Position numbers and translations under genes: made by a program
Part shown: piece by piece, positions 31,192 through 39,281 of the stretch
Position numbering within the stretch: position 1 is the first letter of the stretch
How the letters are laid out: each line of letters starts with the position of its first letter
Notes under the pieces: generated by a model
The model's database searches: none
Told to the model about the DNA's origin: nothing
Seen by the model: the letters and a program-made list of their open reading frames with translations, nothing else
NCBI GenBank assembly: GCA_965212205.1
Contig: CBDBUX010000011.1
Location: forward strand, 248,001-312,000
From: JAHEJJ01 sp965212205
GTDB taxonomy: Bacteria > Bacteroidota > Bacteroidia > Flavobacteriales > Flavobacteriaceae
Reading direction: 5' to 3'
DNA length: 64,000 bases

Positions 31192-32319
31192 TCAGTTTGC
31201 TGCTATCTCCCAGTCTACGACCGGGTGTTCTTTGGGGGCGGTATAAGCACCTAAAGCCTTTAGTTTCAATACGATATTTTCTTCCCTCCTCAGTGTTTTT
31301 ATCATTATGGTATAACTTGTATTTCCATGGATTTCAAATACAGGAGAACTGCTATAAAAAGTATAATCCATCGTATTCTCAAACAGTAGATCACTGCTGG
31401 ATATATTTTTTAACTCTACTTTTAAGATATCGGTTTCAGGGATATAGGCCGCTGAAGTAATTTGAATACTCGACCTGATCAACGGCACAAGATATTCTTC
31501 CTTACCGACCAACAGTGAATTGTAAACCGCTGCTGTTCTGCCTTCGAACAGGGCCTCCTTCAGACTCGCGGCCGACCTTTCCTTTGCAAAAACCAGGGTA
31601 ATAGGCCTGTGATGACCTTTTTCGGTATAGTCCCAATCTATAATACCATGTATGTCGCTGGTAGCCATAATAGTCAGGTCGTACTGCAAAGCCAGCGCAA
31701 GAGACTCTTCAGCATAGTCCGTGGTGTTGATGACCTCAATGCCATGAAGCTCATCGTTTTCTATCCTATCTTTTTGAAACTGACTGAGTACTGGATTTCC
31801 TTTAGGGCTTTGCGCATACCAGGCCGGGTGGTTCCAAAAGATGAAGGCACCTTGTTTTTTTGCCTCGGCAAACGGTTTTACCGAATCTTTGGCCAGCAAC
31901 GGATTAGCGTCGCTAATAAATATAGCATTACTATGCCCCATGGGGGCATCTCTGGTAATTTCAGAACCGTGTATGATCATCAGATCTTGATCTTTTCCCA
32001 CTTCCCTGGCGATGTCGAAAGAACGATTCCTGTCTGGGTGCGGAATATCCTCCTGATGGGGTTGATATTCCAGGTGTTCGGTGAGGGAAATCACATCGAG
32101 GTTTTCTCGTATAGCCTCGGCAACCCGTATGTCGGGCCAAACCGAACCGTCTGAAAATACAGTATGCTGATGAAGGTCTGTTTTCAGTGTTACAAATCCC
32201 GGAATATCAGGATAATGCAGGTTCAGGTCATGAGATGCTTCCTGACCATAGATGGCAACATAATAAGTCGCAAATAAACAAATCGATAAGAATCGGGTAA
32301 TCATATTTTTGTGGATCAT
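31192..32319 (-). CDS. secreted PHP-domain metallo-phosphoesterase
   Basis: A 375-aa protein with a signal peptide (to about residue 25, ending IYGQ), so it is periplasmic or secreted. PHP-domain metal motifs: TDLHQHTVFSDGS (about residues 47-59), SLTEHLE, IIHGSEITRD, FWNHPAW and ATSDIHG. The last 110 residues form a separate beta-sandwich-like region, a common C-terminal addition in Bacteroidota PHP proteins annotated as histidinol-phosphatase-like. Substrate unknown. M6 is an alternative start with a shorter signal peptide. It stands convergent with the dehydrogenase-like gene. Confidence 0.85.
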   Translation of the reverse strand: MIHKNMITRFLSICLFATYYVAIYGQEASHDLNLHYPDIPGFVTLKTDLHQHTVFSDGSVWPDIRVAEAIRENLDVISLTEHLEYQPHQEDIPHPDRNRSFDIAREVGKDQDLMIIHGSEITRDAPMGHSNAIFISDANPLLAKDSVKPFAEAKKQGAFIFWNHPAWYAQSPKGNPVLSQFQKDRIENDELHGIEVINTTDYAEESLALALQYDLTIMATSDIHGIIDWDYTEKGHHRPITLVFAKERSAASLKEALFEGRTAAVYNSLLVGKEEYLVPLIRSSIQITSAAYIPETDILKVELKNISSSDLLFENTMDYTFYSSSPVFEIHGNTSYTIMIKTLRREENIVLKLKALGAYTAPKEHPVVDWEIAAN

Positions 32320-32576
32320 CTCTTTAAAATTATATCATTACTCAGGCTGTCGGTTAATAGTTTTATTAGCGACACCTAAATATAGGCTAATAGTATGAGT
32401 TTTAAGGGTATCATTCTGGTGATCGATCTAAAATTATAACGCTAGTTTTGTGGCATTTTACATGGTTTCAGAGGATAAATAATCATCCTTCCTGCCAAAA
32501 ATACCGATGGACTAATCTTGACCTAGAGTATTAAAAGATTTTTGTACCTTACCGTTCTGCCAACTGATCAAAAAAG

Positions 32577-32870
32577 ATGAAATTTAACTGGAATTCGGTT
32601 CACGAAATTGATGATTCCGTCAGGAAGTATTGTATCGAGTTGGAATATAAACTTCGGCCGAAGATCACTTATTTTCTGATGGCACATTTCGAAAATGAAT
32701 GTTGCGGAGACTTCTCTTGCTTCCACTTCGATGTAGACCTTGAAAGCCAAAATATTAGCATTGCCCGTCCTACGCCGCTGAAATTTAAAAGAAGAATCGC
32801 CGCTGAGTTCGACCGTATCATTAACCAGAACTTTATAAATGAACAGCTCGCTATTTTAAAAGCAGGATAA
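32577..32870 (+). CDS. conserved-looking 97-aa protein, function unknown
   Basis: A small cytoplasmic protein, not recognised. It has a strand-rich centre (KITYFLMAHFENECCGDFSCFHFDVDL) with three cysteines, and a helical C-terminus (FDRIINQNFINEQLAILKAG). No signal peptide. The ATG at 32577 follows a 257-nt gap. It is convergent with the transglutaminase gene, 40 nt apart. Confidence 0.62.
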   Translation: MKFNWNSVHEIDDSVRKYCIELEYKLRPKITYFLMAHFENECCGDFSCFHFDVDLESQNISIARPTPLKFKRRIAAEFDRIINQNFINEQLAILKAG

Positions 32871-32910
32871 AGAGTAATTTTTTCTATTCCCATTGTCTTT
32901 CCAACACCAA

Positions 32911-33903
32911 TTAAGGCCGATCAGGATTTTCAATCTTGAATTTTAAAATCGGTCTGTAATCCATAAATACGGTCAGAGAATGATGCCTGTTCCTCAGCCT
33001 TTTTTTGAGTTTTATCACAGATACATAGGGCTGATCGTTCGCTTTTTTAACCTCCATCTTTTTCAGGTTCAGCGATCCGTCTATACTGTAATGCAGATTG
33101 CTGATGTCGGGCAATTGGTCGAACATGATAAGATACTCGTTGTATTCTGCAAGACTGATCACCCCGCTGGTTTTGGGTGAAAGCTCTACCTCACGCAGAA
33201 AATATTCTGGAAAATAACTCGGCTGTTTTTTAAAAGTAGTTGCAGCTACCGGAGATTTTAACAATTGCCATGCCGGATTGGCCGGCAGATGACTTTTTAT
33301 AAAATCTTCGGGATCTGTAAAAAAGAACTGATCAATGTAAAGACCGATAATGGGGCTGAGGTTTCGCCCTGCCTGCCCAGCCGCCCAGGTAGGGTCTAAC
33401 AGCTTCCATTCGCCCCGGATCAGCACCGCATTCCAGGAGTGATTTTTTAAATGGTATTCTCCGTTTTGATCCCTGATATCGGTTTTGGTGAGACCGATGA
33501 TAATCTCGGAGGGAATTTCAAACTGGTTGCATAATTCTTTGAGAATCAAGGAATAATCTAGGCAGACTCCTAGCCTATACAGAAACGAATGGTCTATTTT
33601 TTCCAATTCGAGCTGTCGCAGCTGATATTTTCGTCCTATTTCTGAATAATATGGAAAATGCTTGTCGGCCTGAAATATAATATCAAAACTTCGCCCATAG
33701 TCCATATTGTGTATGATCCAGATAAAAGCAGCTCTTACCCTGTCCTCGTCGGAAGCAAAATCGTTCATGATCCTAATTCCAAGATGCTCTACTGATTTGA
33801 AGTGGGGATATTGTTTAACGCGATTATCCACATCCTTATAGACATTTCCATACACTGTAACCGCAGCAAAGAGTAATACCCATAAAGATTTCCGAACCAG
33901 CAT
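32911..33903 (-). CDS. secreted transglutaminase-like domain protein
   Basis: A 330-aa protein with a signal peptide of about 19 residues. A transglutaminase-like (papain-fold) core occupies about residues 45-180. The catalytic triad is visible as the Cys in RLGVCLDYSLIL, the His in KNHSWNAVL and the Asp in WKLLDPTWAAG. The C-terminal 150 residues are strand-rich. Such proteins may be proteases or peptidoglycan-linked enzymes; the exact role is unknown. It is divergent from the DUF1801 gene with 25 nt between the start codons. Confidence 0.85.
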   Translation of the reverse strand: MLVRKSLWVLLFAAVTVYGNVYKDVDNRVKQYPHFKSVEHLGIRIMNDFASDEDRVRAAFIWIIHNMDYGRSFDIIFQADKHFPYYSEIGRKYQLRQLELEKIDHSFLYRLGVCLDYSLILKELCNQFEIPSEIIIGLTKTDIRDQNGEYHLKNHSWNAVLIRGEWKLLDPTWAAGQAGRNLSPIIGLYIDQFFFTDPEDFIKSHLPANPAWQLLKSPVAATTFKKQPSYFPEYFLREVELSPKTSGVISLAEYNEYLIMFDQLPDISNLHYSIDGSLNLKKMEVKKANDQPYVSVIKLKKRLRNRHHSLTVFMDYRPILKFKIENPDRP

Positions 33904-33928
33904 TATTCACGATCTTTGTACTAAAGAT

Positions 33929-34303
33929 ATGAATCCTGCCCAAGAATACATGTTAAGACAATCCGAACCTTTTAAAGGTATTTTGCTCTATCTGCAGGTG
34001 ATCATCGAAAAAAGTGTGGCCGGAGTAGAATTGAGGTACAAGTACAAAATCCCATTTTATTATCTCGAAGGAAGGCCTTTTTGTTATTTAAACCAGTCTA
34101 AAGACTATGTAGATCTGGGTATTTGGAACGCTGCGCATTTGTCTGTACACCTCGACAAAATGGAAACCGCCGGAAGGAAGATGATGCGTTCCCTACGCTA
34201 CAGAAACCTGGAAGAAATAGATCTGGATGTCTTAGAAGCCGTATTATCTGATGCGGAAAGTGTAAAAAACAAAAAGTTTTGGTCGCTCCCTAAAGGGAAT
34301 TAA
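33929..34303 (+). CDS. DUF1801 domain-containing protein
   Basis: A 124-aa YdhG/YjbR-fold protein: an N-terminal helix pair (YMLRQSEPFKGILLYLQVII), then VELRYKYKIPFYYLEGRPFCYLN, a strand-turn-strand characteristic of the family, and a C-terminal helix with YRNLEEIDLDVLEAVL. Function unknown for the family. The last 14 nt overlap the 3' end of the convergent kdsA gene. Confidence 0.88.
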   Translation: MNPAQEYMLRQSEPFKGILLYLQVIIEKSVAGVELRYKYKIPFYYLEGRPFCYLNQSKDYVDLGIWNAAHLSVHLDKMETAGRKMMRSLRYRNLEEIDLDVLEAVLSDAESVKNKKFWSLPKGN

Positions 34304-35117
34304 CCACCTGCCGAATACTTACCAGATCTTCGAGGAGTTTTTTTAACTGATCAAGAGGCAACATATTGGCCCCATCGCTCTTGGCATGGGCAGGATCGAA
34401 ATGTGTTTCGATAAAAATTCCGTCTGCACCGGCTGCAATACCAGCGCGAGCCATCGTGGAGATCAGTGCCGGCCGCCCCCCGGTAACTCCGGAAGCCTGG
34501 TTGGGTTGTTGCAAAGAGTGGGTTACATCGAGAACTACCGGGGCATATTGTTTCATCGTTGGAATACCCCTGAAATCGACCACCATATCCTGGTATCCGA
34601 ACATGGTGCCACGGTCGGTAATCATCACCTGTTCATTCCCCGAATCGGTTACTTTTTTTACGGCATGCTTCATGCTTTCCGGACTCATAAACTGACCCTT
34701 TTTTAGATTGACCACCTTGCCTGTATTGGCAGCAGCTACCACCAGGTCTGTCTGTCGTACTAAAAAAGCCGGGATCTGAAGTATATCTACATATTCTGCT
34801 GCCAGGGCCGCATCGCTGATCTCATGGATATCGGTTACAGTAGGAACATCGAAATTTGCTGAGACTTTTTTAAGAATTTTTAATGCCTTTTCATCGCCTA
34901 TTCCAGTAAAAGAATCAACCCTACTCCGGTTAGCTTTTTTAAAACTCCCTTTGAAGACATAAGGTATTTTAAGCTCCGATGCAAGGCTCACTACCTGTTC
35001 TGCAATCCTCATGGCCATATCTTCCCCTTCAATAGCGCAGGGACCGGCGAGAAGGAAGAAATTGCCACTATCGATGTGTTTTATCTTTGGGATCAGCTCC
35101 AAATTCATAGGGATCAT
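34290..35117 (-). CDS. kdsA: 3-deoxy-8-phosphooctulonate synthase (KDO-8-P synthase)
   Basis: Condenses phosphoenolpyruvate with arabinose 5-phosphate to KDO-8-phosphate for lipopolysaccharide inner core. The 275-aa TIM barrel carries the family motifs LAGPCAIEG, YVFKGSFKKANRSR, GIGDEKALKIL, TDIHE, IPAFLVRQTDL, VNLKKGQFMSP, ITDRGT and VTHSLQQP. Residues AGPC (Cys) and the Asp/His/Glu set suggest the metal-dependent class. An alternative start at M4 (35108) matches the usual N-terminus (MNLELIPKIK). Its stop overlaps the DUF1801 gene by 14 nt on the other strand. Confidence 0.95.
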   Translation of the reverse strand: MIPMNLELIPKIKHIDSGNFFLLAGPCAIEGEDMAMRIAEQVVSLASELKIPYVFKGSFKKANRSRVDSFTGIGDEKALKILKKVSANFDVPTVTDIHEISDAALAAEYVDILQIPAFLVRQTDLVVAAANTGKVVNLKKGQFMSPESMKHAVKKVTDSGNEQVMITDRGTMFGYQDMVVDFRGIPTMKQYAPVVLDVTHSLQQPNQASGVTGGRPALISTMARAGIAAGADGIFIETHFDPAHAKSDGANMLPLDQLKKLLEDLVSIRQVVNSL

Positions 35118-35230
35118 TTTAGGGTCTCAAAGATAAGGGTTTTTGGAGCGATTCCACTTTCGGGGGCAGAATGGATATTTGGCAAAAGTGAATTTAATGA
35201 CGATCCGGATCTACTCTCGAAAATACCCAC

Positions 35231-35238
35231 TATCTTTG
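35231..35238 (+). promoter_or_regulatory. -7 element of typA
   Basis: TATCTTTG fits TAnnTTTG, 18 nt before the ATG at 35257. No clear -33 TTTG at the normal distance. Confidence 0.45.
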
Positions 35239-35256
35239 CGGGCTTAATTACGCGAC

Positions 35257-37053
35257 ATGTCTGAAACCAAGAACATTGCAATTATCGCCCATGTAGATCA
35301 TGGTAAAACAACCCTGGTAGATAAGATCCTTCATTTTTGCGAATTATTCCGCGAAAATGAGAAGACGGGAGAACTTATTTTGGATAACAACGACCTGGAG
35401 CGGGAACGTGGTATAACCATCGTTTCAAAAAATGTATCCGTTCAGTATAAGGATACCAAAATAAATATTATCGACACACCCGGCCACGCCGATTTTGGAG
35501 GAGAGGTAGAACGCGTCCTCAACATGGCCGATGGGGTACTCTTGCTGGTCGATGCTTTTGAAGGACCGATGCCACAAACACGATTTGTACTTCAGAAGGC
35601 AATCGATCTCGGTTTGAAGCCGTGTGTTGTAATCAATAAGGTCGATAAGGAAAACTGTAAGCCCGAGGAGGTCCATGAAAAGGTATTCGACCTCATGTTC
35701 GAACTTGGAGCCGAAGAATGGCAACTCGATTTTCCTACGGTATATGGTTCTGCCAAGAATAATTGGATGAGTGAAGACTGGCAGCAGGAAACCGATTCAA
35801 TAGAACCGCTGCTGGAAATGGTGATCACGCATATCCCCGGATTTGAGCCGGCACAAGGCAACACTCAATTATTGGTTACCTCCCTGGATTATTCATCTTT
35901 TACCGGTCGGATCGCCATTGGCCGTTTGCAGAGAGGTACCCTCAGTGAGGGGCAACCGGTTTCCCTGGTGAAAAGAGATGGTAAGATTGTAAAATCGAGG
36001 ATTAAGGAGTTGTTTACCTTCGAAGGGTTAGGGCGTAAAAAAGTGTCACAGGTTTCTGCAGGAGATATTTGTGCATTGGTAGGACTCGAAGGATTCGACA
36101 TTGGGGATACTATTGCCGATATCGAAAACCCGGAGGGCTTAAAAACCATCGCCATAGATGAACCCACCATGAGCATGCTCTTTACCATCAACGACAGTCC
36201 GTTTTTTGGCAAGGATGGGAAGTACGTAACATCGAGACATATTAAAGAACGACTCGAAAAAGAACTCGAAAAAAATCTGGCCCTGAGAGTAGAGGAAACC
36301 GACAGTGCCGATAAATTCATGGTCTTTGGCCGGGGGGTTTTGCACCTTTCGGTATTGATCGAAACCATGCGAAGGGAAGGGTATGAACTTCAGATCGGTC
36401 AGCCTCAGGTGATCACCAAATCCGTGGAAGGGGTAATGAGTGAACCGGTGGAACACTTAACCATCGATCTGCCGGAAGAAGTTTCAGGAAAAGCGGTCGA
36501 AATGGTGAGCCTTAGAAAAGGCGTCATGACCAATATGGAAGTACGGGGTAGTCGGATGCTATGTGAATTTGAGATTCCTTCCAGGGGTATCATTGGCCTG
36601 AGGAACCAATTACTGACTGCCACAGCCGGCGAGGCAATAATGGCCCATCGATTTATGGAATATCAACCGATGAAAGGCGATATTGCCCAGCGTCAGAATG
36701 GATCTCTGGTATCGATGGAAAACGGTAAAGCCATACCCTATTCCATTGACAAATTACAGGAAAGAGGACGCTTTTTTATCGATCCGGGAGAAGATATTTA
36801 CGAAGGCCAGGTGATCGGTGAGAATAGTCGTGGCGACGATATGGTGGTTAATGTCACCAAAACGAAAAAACTTTCAAATGTGCGTTCTGCCGGGGCCGAT
36901 GAAAAGGCCAGAATTGTACCGGCCATCAAGTTTTCACTAGAAGAAGCCCTGGAGTATATTCAGAGAGATGAATATGTAGAGGTAACGCCGAAACACTTAC
37001 GATTGCGAAAAATTCACCTGAAAGAAGTAGACCGAAAGCGAAATAAAGTTTAA
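35257..37053 (+). CDS. typA: translational GTPase TypA/BipA
   Basis: A 598-aa ribosome-associated GTPase of the EF-G-like family that helps ribosome assembly and stress responses. G motifs in order: AHVDHGKTTL (G1), RGITI (G2), DTPGHADFGGEV (G3), NKVDKENCKP (G4), GSA (G5). The EF-Tu-like beta-barrel, an EF-G domain III-like part and the TypA-specific C-terminal domain follow (ITAT-type region LTATAGEAIMAHRF and KARIVPAIKFSLEEALEYI). Length is the family's usual. It is convergent with ppgK. Confidence 0.97.
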   Translation: MSETKNIAIIAHVDHGKTTLVDKILHFCELFRENEKTGELILDNNDLERERGITIVSKNVSVQYKDTKINIIDTPGHADFGGEVERVLNMADGVLLLVDAFEGPMPQTRFVLQKAIDLGLKPCVVINKVDKENCKPEEVHEKVFDLMFELGAEEWQLDFPTVYGSAKNNWMSEDWQQETDSIEPLLEMVITHIPGFEPAQGNTQLLVTSLDYSSFTGRIAIGRLQRGTLSEGQPVSLVKRDGKIVKSRIKELFTFEGLGRKKVSQVSAGDICALVGLEGFDIGDTIADIENPEGLKTIAIDEPTMSMLFTINDSPFFGKDGKYVTSRHIKERLEKELEKNLALRVEETDSADKFMVFGRGVLHLSVLIETMRREGYELQIGQPQVITKSVEGVMSEPVEHLTIDLPEEVSGKAVEMVSLRKGVMTNMEVRGSRMLCEFEIPSRGIIGLRNQLLTATAGEAIMAHRFMEYQPMKGDIAQRQNGSLVSMENGKAIPYSIDKLQERGRFFIDPGEDIYEGQVIGENSRGDDMVVNVTKTKKLSNVRSAGADEKARIVPAIKFSLEEALEYIQRDEYVEVTPKHLRLRKIHLKEVDRKRNKV

Positions 37054-37070
37054 GGAATCCGGATGATGAT

Positions 37071-37820
37071 CTAGTCCTTTGGCCCCTCATGCAGGGCGGC
37101 CACGGCAGCACCTATAATACCGGCATGGTTGCGGAATTGTGCAGGCACAACAGGGGTGTCGATCTTGATCCGGTGCCTATATTCATCAAAATGTTTTGAA
37201 GCCCCGCCTCCGAGGATAATCATATCAGGGCAAACAAGCAGGTCTACTAATTCAAGGAATTTATTAAGACGTTTCCCCCATTTGTCATAGCTTAGGTTTT
37301 CTCTTTCCTTGGCAGAAGACGCAGCCCAGGTTTCGATCTTTTTATAATTCTTGTAAGGGATCTGGCCGAGTTCAAAATTAGGGATCAGCTCGCCGTTAAG
37401 AAAAGCACCACTGCCAAGCCCTGTACCGATGGTGATCATCAGCACGAACCCTTCAACACCTTTTCCAATACCGTAATTCATAACAGCATAACCAGCGGCA
37501 TCGGCATCGTTAATTACCGTTACCGGTAATCCGGTTGCATCGCTGAACAATTCCTTAACATTAACGCCAAGCCACGATTTGTGGAGGTTGCCCGGAGATT
37601 TGCAAACCCCATGCTTTATAACCGTTGGAAATCCACAACCCACCGGTCCATGGTGATCAAAATGCTCTACAATTTCTTTTAATACGCTGGCCATAGCCTC
37701 TGGCTTTCTCGATGCCGGTGTGGGTATGCGAAATCGCTCAGTGAGTAATTCACCGTTCAGGGAATTTACCAGTGCGCCTTTCATGCCAGATCCTCCGATG
37801 TCAATTCCAAGAACGATCAT
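37071..37820 (-). CDS. ppgK: polyphosphate glucokinase (ROK family)
   Basis: A 249-aa ROK-family sugar kinase that uses polyphosphate (and often ATP) to phosphorylate glucose. Start at 37820 (MIVLGIDIGGSGMKG), the first point of the ATP/phosphate motif; an earlier in-frame ATG at 37874 adds a poorly conserved 18-residue tail. Further PPGK features are VGCGFPTVIKHGV, KSWLGVN, VINDADAAGYA, ITIGTGLGSG, the RENLSYDKWGKRLNKFL segment, and GGGASKHFDEY with TPVVPAQFRNHAGIIGAA. Convergent with typA. Confidence 0.93.
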   Translation of the reverse strand: MIVLGIDIGGSGMKGALVNSLNGELLTERFRIPTPASRKPEAMASVLKEIVEHFDHHGPVGCGFPTVIKHGVCKSPGNLHKSWLGVNVKELFSDATGLPVTVINDADAAGYAVMNYGIGKGVEGFVLMITIGTGLGSGAFLNGELIPNFELGQIPYKNYKKIETWAASSAKERENLSYDKWGKRLNKFLELVDLLVCPDMIILGGGASKHFDEYRHRIKIDTPVVPAQFRNHAGIIGAAVAALHEGPKD

Positions 37821-38009
37821 ATATATTGGTCTGTTTTTCTTATAGTCATATTCAGATGTCGGCAAAAGTAACAAAAAACTTTTTTCATGTTGCGCTGCTA
37901 CCAGAGTGGTTAACTTCTATGGAATTTATCAGGGAAAAGCCATCTATCACAAGGTCAGGATTGGGGGAGCACTGCAAAAAATCTGTCTAATATGGACCAT
38001 GGCCTATCG

Positions 38010-38447
38010 TTATTTTTCAGACATAGCTTCCGGTGGTTCTATATAGTAATCGATCGAATTCAACGAATGATCGGGGTCGATAAGATCCAAAATTCTATCG
38101 ATAAACCTGCCGAAGGTCGTTAGTGTACCAAGTTTTTTATTTCTTCCCAGGGCACTGGATATCGTTTCATCGCGATTGCCGAATTTATAACCATCCTTTT
38201 TTATCCAAAGTATATTGAGCAGGTGCTGCATCAACACATTTCCCAACTGATCGATTGAAATTGCAATTTTTAAAAAATATTCCCCGACGCCCTTGAAACC
38301 CGAGCTAAACAGCCCATGAAAGATCCCATAGAGAAAGCCCAGGGGGCCGGTAATGAGCAATAGTACAAGAGAGATCAGAAAGAGTAAGGCCCCAATCAGG
38401 GGATGAGCTTTTTTATCCTTTTTTACCGAATGTTTTCTTCGGATCAT
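38010..38447 (-). CDS. small membrane protein downstream of ftsE, 145 aa, function unknown
   Basis: A basic N-terminus (MIRRKHSVKKDKKAH), then a hydrophobic double segment (about residues 17-50, two helices), and a cytosolic or periplasmic tail with GNRDETISSALGRNKKLG and FIDRILDLIDPDHSLN. The tail pattern looks conserved but I cannot name a family. It starts 19 nt after the ftsE stop, so the two are cotranscribed. Confidence 0.72.
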   Translation of the reverse strand: MIRRKHSVKKDKKAHPLIGALLFLISLVLLLITGPLGFLYGIFHGLFSSGFKGVGEYFLKIAISIDQLGNVLMQHLLNILWIKKDGYKFGNRDETISSALGRNKKLGTLTTFGRFIDRILDLIDPDHSLNSIDYYIEPPEAMSEK

Positions 38448-38466
38448 TATTAAGACCTATAAAGAG

Positions 38467-39150
38467 TTATACCGCTTTCTGAATGACCTCAAATACCTTA
38501 CTTCCATCACATTTGAGTGTTTTGGAAGGGTATTTTAATAATAGGGCGTAGTCGTGCGTGGCCATCACTATAGTTCTGCCACTCTTATTGATCTCCTGCA
38601 GTACCTTCATGACCTCCACACTGGTCTGGGGATCAAGGTTTCCGGTAGGCTCGTCTGCCAGGATCAATTCCGGATCGTTGAGCAAAGCCCTGGCAATAGC
38701 CACGCGTTGTTGCTCTCCGCCGGATAACTCGTGAGGGAACTTAAAACCCTTTGTTTTCATACCGACTTTCTGCAGTACTTCTTCGATCTTAGAGTCCATA
38801 CCGGCCGGATCTTTCCAGCCTGTGGCCTTTAGTACAAACAGAAGATTTCTATTCACATTTCTGTCTGGAAGGAGTTTAAAATCCTGAAAGACGATCCCCA
38901 ATTTTCGTCTGAGAAAGGGTATGTCCTTTTCCTGTAGGGTTTTTAGGTTAAAACCAACGATGCGGCCATGTCCTTCTAACAAAGGCAAATCGGCATATAA
39001 GGTCTTCATCAGGCTGCTTTTTCCACTTCCGGTCTTGCCGATGAGGTATACGAATTCTCCTTTTTTGACCTCGAGCGAAACTTCATTGAGGATCATGTTC
39101 TCTTTTTGGAATACTGCTACAGATTTAAGGGATAATACAGGTTCGGCCAT
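38467..39150 (-). CDS. ftsE: cell division ATP-binding protein FtsE
   Basis: A 227-aa ABC ATPase that, with the membrane protein FtsX, controls cell-wall hydrolases during division. Walker A GKTGSGKSS (38-46), Q-loop FQDFKLLPDRNV, signature ELSGGEQQR, Walker B LILADEPTGNLDP, and the H-loop ATHDYALL. The sequence SLEVKKGEFVYLIGKTGSGKSSLMKTLY is typical of FtsE rather than other LolD/MacB-type ATPases. No ftsX is adjacent, as is common in Bacteroidota. A 145-aa membrane protein follows in the operon. Confidence 0.92.
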   Translation of the reverse strand: MAEPVLSLKSVAVFQKENMILNEVSLEVKKGEFVYLIGKTGSGKSSLMKTLYADLPLLEGHGRIVGFNLKTLQEKDIPFLRRKLGIVFQDFKLLPDRNVNRNLLFVLKATGWKDPAGMDSKIEEVLQKVGMKTKGFKFPHELSGGEQQRVAIARALLNDPELILADEPTGNLDPQTSVEVMKVLQEINKSGRTIVMATHDYALLLKYPSKTLKCDGSKVFEVIQKAV

Positions 39151-39281
39151 AGTGTAATTGTTGATATAAAAGTAATAAGTTCACCATTATCAGCAGCGGG
39201 GAGGCTCTAATTTTCTTTTATTTCGGCATACCAAGCAGGGATATTTGACGTTAACTACAGAAATACGGTACTCGAGAACAC

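Noticed and set aside
34366..34706. Plus-strand open frames opposite kdsA
   Set aside because: They are shadows of a well-conserved gene with no recognisable protein motif.
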